Of a DNA stretch of 37,156 bases, positions 32,993-37,156 are shown piece by piece. Position 1 is the stretch's first letter, and each line of letters begins with the position of its first letter. The notes under the pieces were generated by a model. The model saw only the letters and a program-made list of their open reading frames with translations, was not told the DNA's origin and ran no database searches. The DNA is from Gammaproteobacteria bacterium. Its GTDB lineage: Bacteria; Pseudomonadota; Gammaproteobacteria; Steroidobacterales; GCA-2729495. The stretch spans positions 1 to 37,156 of the forward strand of contig JASJBD010000038.1 of the NCBI GenBank assembly GCA_030066665.1, read 5' to 3'. The position numbers and the translations under genes were made by a program.

Positions 32993-33289
32993 TAGATTCA
33001 ATCGGTTCGACGACGGGTCATCAACTTATTTGCTGTCCGCGGCTCGTAGATGCGAATTGGAACAGTTACTGAACCAGCGCGAATTGTGACTCCTCCCCAA
33101 TAATTCTAGCGCATCGCAACACGAAGACTCGATGCCTCACCCGCCAATTCTGCGTCACATGCATGGCTCAATTGCGCGAAAAAGACATAAGTCAGATCAG
33201 TCATTTCGCGGCTTTTCTTCACGACCTACTCGATTGTATACTTGGGAGCCAAAGGTCGCGCCGCGATTGACATAACAGAGAATTCGAAA
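32993..33289. promoter_or_regulatory. Divergent gap between GNAT and LamG genes
   Basis: This 297-base gap separates two divergent genes. CGCGAAA (33175-33181) and TTTCGCG (33204-33210) form a 7-bp inverted repeat with a 22-base spacer that contains GTCA-GATCA-GTCA. A TATACT -10 candidate at 33237-33242 stands 47 bases before the LamG start, with no good -35. No gene was seen. Confidence 0.35.
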
Positions 33290-34717
33290 ATGGATACGCG
33301 TCGACAACAACGCGAGCAGGACGCTAGTCGATCGGGCTCCCCACGACAATGGCATCGCCACAGTCTTATGCCAACGCTGGCTGTCGCAGTCGCGACATTA
33401 CTGGCCGGCTTCTCGCCGGCAGTCGGGGCGACCTCGCTGCAGTTCTTCGGCAACGGTGTAAACGACATCGACCGCGTGAAGATCCGGATCGATAACCCCG
33501 CCGACAACAATCCCGGACCACCAGCGGATATCGGCGCCACCGATTTCACGATCGAATTCTGGATTCGCCCGGACGCGGGGAATACTTCGACAGCTGTCGT
33601 TTGCGGTCAAGGCAATGGCTGGATCAATGGGAATATCGTCTTTGACCGCGACCGCTTCCTGCAGCCACGGGGATTCGGCATATCGCTCAGTGGCGGTCAG
33701 GTCACTTTCGGCGTCGATAATGATTTCGGTGAATCCTTGACGATTTGCGGCACGTCGGACCTGCGCGACGGGAACTGGCATCACGTTGCAGCGCAGTGGC
33801 GGCTTTCAGATGGCCGTATGCAACTGTTCATCGATGGTGTTCTCGAAGCCGAGGAGCTGAACGGACCCGAAGGCGACATTTCCTATCCCGATGATGGCGT
33901 GCCAGGCGATTTTTGCGGCGGCCCATGCGTAAATAGCGATCCATTTATTGTTATCGCTGCCGAGAAACATGATGCCGGCCCGCAGTTTCCGTCCTACAGC
34001 GGCCATTTCGACGAATTGCGGCTCTCCACAACACTGCGATATTCCCAGCCGTTTACCCCACCGACGAGCGCCTTTGTCGACGATGCCCAAACGGCAGCGC
34101 TCTATCACTTCGACGAGGGAAGCGGCGGCGACGGCACGATCATCACGGACTTCGCAACGGCGCCGGGAGGTCCGAGCAACGGCGTCCTGCGATTCGGCGG
34201 GAATCCCGCCGGACCAGTCTGGTCAATGGATGAGCCGTTTGCTGCGGCGGCTACCGGGACCCTGCAGTTTACCGCCGCCGCGTACAGCGTGGCCGAGGAC
34301 GGTTGGGTAGCGACGATAACGGTCTCGCGTGTTGGCGGCAGCGCCGGCGCCGCGACAATTGATTATGCGACTGCCGCCGGCACCGCCACCGCCGGGAGCG
34401 ACTATACAGAGACAACCGGAACGCTGAACTGGGCCGACGGTGATTCCGCCAATAAGTCCTTCGACATTACGATTTTCGACAACGACGTGGTGGAAAGCAG
34501 CGAGACGGTCAACGTGTCATTGAGCAACCCTACCGGTGCATCCGCGGGCGCGATTGTCGATGCAGTATTGACGATCACGGACGACGATACCGGCGGGGGC
34601 TCGGGCGCAAACTCCGGTGGTAGTTCGTCTCTGGATCTCGCACACCTGTTGCTTTTATTTGGTCTGCTCGTATTGCGTCGATCACCGCTTCAACAAAGTG
34701 TTCGCGGAATTATGTAA
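33290..34717 (+). CDS. Secreted LamG / Calx-beta protein with GlyGly-CTERM-like tail
   Basis: The ATG at 33290 gives about 475 residues; the frame opens from 33242 with TTG. Order of parts: signal peptide with a long basic n-region and core LAVAVATLLAGFSPAVGA; a LamG/concanavalin-like jelly roll (FTIEFWIRPDAG, NWHHVAAQWRLSDGRMQLFIDGVLE, GHFDELRLSTTLR, AALYHFDEGSGG); a Calx-beta domain (AYSVAEDGWVATITVSRVGG, DYATAAGTATAGSDYTETTGTL, ESSETVNVSLSNP, LTITDDD); then a Gly/Ser run, hydrophobic LDLAHLLLLFGLLVL and basic RR. The tail matches the GlyGly-CTERM pattern and resembles that at 5223-7451. It is probably a surface carbohydrate- or calcium-binding protein. Nothing catalytic is visible. Confidence 0.88.
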   Translation: MDTRRQQREQDASRSGSPRQWHRHSLMPTLAVAVATLLAGFSPAVGATSLQFFGNGVNDIDRVKIRIDNPADNNPGPPADIGATDFTIEFWIRPDAGNTSTAVVCGQGNGWINGNIVFDRDRFLQPRGFGISLSGGQVTFGVDNDFGESLTICGTSDLRDGNWHHVAAQWRLSDGRMQLFIDGVLEAEELNGPEGDISYPDDGVPGDFCGGPCVNSDPFIVIAAEKHDAGPQFPSYSGHFDELRLSTTLRYSQPFTPPTSAFVDDAQTAALYHFDEGSGGDGTIITDFATAPGGPSNGVLRFGGNPAGPVWSMDEPFAAAATGTLQFTAAAYSVAEDGWVATITVSRVGGSAGAATIDYATAAGTATAGSDYTETTGTLNWADGDSANKSFDITIFDNDVVESSETVNVSLSNPTGASAGAIVDAVLTITDDDTGGGSGANSGGSSSLDLAHLLLLFGLLVLRRSPLQQSVRGIM

Positions 34718-34732
34718 AGACCCTCATGTTAT

Positions 34733-34766
34733 TGTCACATCGCCCGCGATACATAGGCGTGTGACA
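34733..34766 (+). terminator. Candidate hairpin after LamG gene
   Basis: TGTCACA-T-CGCC (34733-34744) pairs with GGCG-TGTGACA (34756-34766) with one bulged base around an 11-base loop. It lies just after the LamG stop. No T-run follows, so it is at best a Rho-assisted terminator. Its right arm overlaps the CRP-type site, so the symmetry may instead reflect protein binding. Confidence 0.35.
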
Positions 34767-34775
34767 TGAATCACA
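34760..34775. promoter_or_regulatory. Full-consensus CRP/Vfr/Clp-type binding site
   Basis: TGTGACATGAATCACA fits TGTGA-N6-TCACA at all ten conserved positions, and the symmetry extends one more base each side (G/C). It lies about 270 bases upstream of the TIG-repeat gene start and 43 bases after the LamG gene. A cAMP- or c-di-GMP-responsive CRP-family regulator is the likely binder. Confidence 0.65.
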
Positions 34776-34941
34776 CTGCGACGAATACCCCAAATTGTGT
34801 GGTTTCAGGCTGGTTGAATATGCGTTAGCATTCGCTCTATTACCGGCTAGTAAAAACACAAACAAGAAAGAAGCCGTAATTGCGGACCGTACAGCGACCT
34901 TAAAGGGGACTACTTGCTGTGTCGGTTCGACGGGAAGAAAT

Positions 34942-34968
34942 AACGCGGGCGAAAGCCAACGCCGCGTT
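34942..34968 (+). promoter_or_regulatory. Structured leader hairpin with GNRA loop
   Basis: AACGCG (34942-34947) pairs with CGCGTT (34963-34968); inside, GGC-GAAA-GCC forms a GNRA-capped stem (34948-34957), leaving a one-sided 5-base bulge (AACGC). It stands 77 bases before the TIG-repeat ATG. It does not match the c-di-GMP-I riboswitch consensus. Confidence 0.35.
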
Positions 34969-35044
34969 CCGCCAATATCCCGACTTACGCCTTTCCTGTG
35001 CTTGCCAGCCGGGTCGCAGGTCCGTTTGAGTCTAAGGAGTTGGA

Positions 35045-37156
35045 ATGTCTAATTCGTGGGAGCATGCCAGGGATCGGAATGAGTCACGGCCATTCAGTCG
35101 AGCTATTCCTCTAGCCTTAGCGGTCATCACCCTGGCCATTGCGAGTGTCGCGCAGGCTCAATTCACAGATGATTTCAACAGGCCGGACGCCGCGGCACTG
35201 GGAAATGGCTGGATCGAAAAAGCACCTGCCGCTTTTGAACTTGTAGGCGGACAGGCCGCGAAGCAAGCGACAACTTCTGGATATCTCGACAATGTCGCTT
35301 ATCGCCCCGCAATTGAGGATCTTCTCGATGTAGAGGCCTCAGTCGAGCTCAGGTATCAGGACTTCCCTCCGAATTTCCCCAGCGTGGGTTACGCACAGTT
35401 GTTCGTGCGGCTTCAATCGAACACAGTCGGCATTCCGAACACGTTGGACGGTTATGTTCTCTATATAGACGACAGTCAGACGCAGGCAATCCTCGGACGA
35501 CAAGTCCAGTCTCAATTTGTCACTACTCTGGCAATCATCAACTTTACATCGGCTCTCAACCTGGACGACACATTCAGGCTGCGATTGCGTGCGACTGGGA
35601 CTTTGCCCGTGTCTCTCGAGGCCTTCATAGAGCGGCAGAACGGGGCAGCTTGGGACATCATCGGTCAAGCGCTGGTCGATGACTTTGATCCGGCGCGAAT
35701 TACCGCTGCGGGATCCGTCGGGTTTGGTGGCTATATCGGCGACAACTACGCCTACGACAACTTCGCATCGATCGACGCGAGTACTGGAGGAGGCGATAAC
35801 CCCATCCCGGTACTAACGGGTATTTCGCCGAATCAGGCAATAGAAGGGTCGCCGGCCTTCACCCTGACTGTCACCGGCTCGAGCTTCATCCAGGAATCGG
35901 TGGTACGGTGGAATGGCGCAGACCGGCCGACAACTTACGTATCGCCAACTCAGCTACTCGCGTCCATCCCCGCGTCTGATGTTGCCGCGGCAGGAACGGC
36001 AAATGTAACGGTGCTCAACCCGGCGCCTGGCGGCGGCTCATCATTACCGGCGGTCTTCACGATCGAAAGCGGTGGCCCCACGCAAAACCCGGCTCCGGTG
36101 CTTGATTCAGTCGCGCCGCAATCGGCCACTGCTGGTGGCGGCCCAGTAGCGATGACGTTGAATGGCAGCGATTTCAGCGCTGCCTCTATTGTCCGACTGA
36201 ATGGCGTAGATCAACCAACTACTTTCGTGTCCGCCAACGTCTTGCAGGCCACGATCGCCGCCAGCAATCTTGCCCAAGCAGGAATCGCTGCCATGACCGT
36301 GTACACGCCGGGCCCGGGCGGAGGTACTTCCACGCCGGACAATTTCTTCGTGCTGGAGACCGGGGATGCACTTTTTTACGACAACTACAATCGCGCGGAT
36401 AGCGCGGATCTAGGCAATAATTGGACTGAGAAGACACCAAACGTTTTCTCGATAGAAGATGGCGCGCTCACGAGCATCGATACGAGCTTTGTCCTCGACT
36501 ATCGTGACTCCATCGTCTATCGACCCCAGGCAGAGGATGCGCTCGAAATCGAAGTAGGCACGGAATTCATACGGCTTCCGCAATTGGTCAACGGCAATTT
36601 CCCGCAGTTGCATGCGCGTGTTCAGCGCGACACGGTAACGCTGCCGGCGTCCCTGAATAGCTACATCTTCTTCGTCAATGACTATGCTCCCTCACCCGGT
36701 GAATTGGTCATCGCTGCGCAGGGCGTAGTTGAAGGCGAGTGCTATATCGCGACGTTCCCGCTGCAAAGCGCACTACAGACAGGTCAGCGCTACCGGCTGC
36801 GATTCCGGGTTAGCGGGACCAACCCTGTCGCACTGGTTGGCTTCCTCGATCAGTTTGATGGCCAGAGCTGGCAGACGCTAGCGACCGGCGCTACTACGCA
36901 CGATGCGTCGACGCAACCGGTACCGGGGTTGTACTGCGAGAGTACACCAACCAGGCCAGCCGCCATGCCTGCGCCAATCGTGGGTGCCGGCACCGTGGGC
37001 TTCGCGAAATGGTGGGCGCGCGCAGACAACTACGACAACTTCTACGCCATCGGATCGGGCGCAGGGGGCAATCCGCTGCCTGCAATTACCGGGCTTTCGC
37101 CGACTACTATTACGGCAGGTAGCCCCGGCTTCACTCTGACCGTCAATGGCAGTGGG
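35045..37156 (+). CDS. Large secreted modular TIG-repeat protein, 3' end beyond window
   Basis: The frame is open from an ATG with AAGGAG five bases upstream to the right edge (704 codons, no stop). A signal peptide ends near AQA (residue 38). The body is a duplicated module. Copy 1: a jelly-roll-like domain from [20 protein letters not shown] (residue 40) to about 245, then two IPT/TIG domains (from N252 and N348; motifs [23 protein letters not shown] and [23 protein letters not shown]). Copy 2: a second jelly-roll-like domain from [20 protein letters not shown] (residue 444), then a third TIG from N676 running off the edge. TIG domains are immunoglobulin-like and common in surface proteins. 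A sorting tail, if any, lies outside the window. Likely a matrix or adhesin protein. Confidence 0.88.
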   Translation, partial: MSNSWEHARDRNESRPFSRAIPLALAVITLAIASVAQAQFTDDFNRPDAAALGNGWIEKAPAAFELVGGQAAKQATTSGYLDNVAYRPAIEDLLDVEASVELRYQDFPPNFPSVGYAQLFVRLQSNTVGIPNTLDGYVLYIDDSQTQAILGRQVQSQFVTTLAIINFTSALNLDDTFRLRLRATGTLPVSLEAFIERQNGAAWDIIGQALVDDFDPARITAAGSVGFGGYIGDNYAYDNFASIDASTGGGDNPIPVLTGISPNQAIEGSPAFTLTVTGSSFIQESVVRWNGADRPTTYVSPTQLLASIPASDVAAAGTANVTVLNPAPGGGSSLPAVFTIESGGPTQNPAPVLDSVAPQSATAGGGPVAMTLNGSDFSAASIVRLNGVDQPTTFVSANVLQATIAASNLAQAGIAAMTVYTPGPGGGTSTPDNFFVLETGDALFYDNYNRADSADLGNNWTEKTPNVFSIEDGALTSIDTSFVLDYRDSIVYRPQAEDALEIEVGTEFIRLPQLVNGNFPQLHARVQRDTVTLPASLNSYIFFVNDYAPSPGELVIAAQGVVEGECYIATFPLQSALQTGQRYRLRFRVSGTNPVALVGFLDQFDGQSWQTLATGATTHDASTQPVPGLYCESTPTRPAAMPAPIVGAGTVGFAKWWARADNYDNFYAIGSGAGGNPLPAITGLSPTTITAGSPGFTLTVNGSG

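Larger units (their letters stand above)
34718..35044 (+). promoter_or_regulatory. Long leader/promoter region of the TIG-repeat gene
   Basis: This 327-base gap contains no gene. It has a hairpin 15 bases after the LamG gene stop (34733-34766), a full-consensus CRP-type palindrome (34760-34775), an A-rich stretch (about 34853-34875), a GAAA-capped hairpin (34942-34968) and a strong ribosome site AAGGAG (35034-35039). It thus may be a regulated promoter with a structured mRNA leader. Confidence 0.55.

Noticed and set aside
34880..35030. Possible c-di-GMP-I (GEMM) riboswitch in the TIG-gene leader
   Set aside because: The conserved GGGCAAAxC and GACGCAAAGCC elements are absent.
1..37156. CRISPR arrays, tRNA or rRNA genes, insertion sequences, phage genes, toxin-antitoxin pairs
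   Set aside because: None could be supported; no regularly spaced repeats, transposase motifs or RNA gene signatures were seen.

Overview
The window looks like a chromosomal exopolysaccharide / surface-glycan locus of a Gram-negative bacterium, most likely a gammaproteobacterium. The evidence is a P. aeruginosa-type Wbp sugar-nucleotide cassette, an AlgD-like dehydrogenase, a Wzz/GumC-type inner-membrane co-polymerase, a lipobox lipoprotein, and two secreted proteins with a GlyGly-CTERM-like C-terminal tail. No rRNA, tRNA, CRISPR array, transposase or phage gene was seen. The genus cannot be fixed from the sequence.

Layout. (1) 1-2461: the end of an SGNH-type protein running in from the left (+), convergent with a secreted beta-helix protein (-). 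(2) 2831-23395, all on the minus strand and read right to left: Wzz/GumC co-polymerase, BY-kinase-like ATPase, GT2, NAD-epimerase, FAD oxidoreductase, WbpD-, WbpE-, WecB/WbpI- and WbpB-like enzymes, SGNH protein, AlgD-like dehydrogenase, GT4, asparagine-synthase-type amidotransferase, a second beta-helix protein (with FN3 and sorting tail), a second complete SGNH protein, and GT2. Many junctions overlap by 1-4 bases, so this is probably one long operon. (3) 23396-23949: divergent regulatory region with a long inverted repeat. (4) 23950-27283 (+): NodB deacetylase, acyl carrier protein, SDR reductase and acyl-adenylating ligase, tightly coupled. (5) 27284-27813: a structured intergenic region (possible pseudoknot) and a small unknown ORF. 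(6) 27835-29525 (-): WecG/TagA glycosyltransferase and a second polysaccharide deacetylase. (7) 29737-30738 (+): YbhN-type flippase-like membrane protein. (8) 30776-32992 (-): GNAT, hexapeptide acyltransferase, lipoprotein lipase. (9) 33290-37156 (+): secreted LamG/Calx-beta protein with sorting tail, a regulatory gap with a full-consensus CRP-type palindrome, and a large modular TIG-repeat protein cut by the right edge.

How it fits together. The WbpB/E/D/I-type enzymes would turn a UDP-GlcNAc-uronate into a UDP-diacetamido-mannuronate. The AlgD-like enzyme would supply a second uronate (GDP-ManA), the amidotransferase could convert a uronate into a uronamide, and the ACP/SDR/ligase trio could make an unusual acyl group for an amino sugar. 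WecG/TagA, GT2 and GT4 enzymes would assemble the repeat, SGNH and LbH/GNAT proteins could acylate it, deacetylases and beta-helix proteins could trim it, and the Wzz/BY-kinase pair would control chain length. No initiating sugar-phosphate transferase, Wzy, canonical Wzx, WbpA, exosortase or rhombosortase is visible here, so the system must extend beyond the window. Functions are inferred from motifs read by eye; no database search was run.
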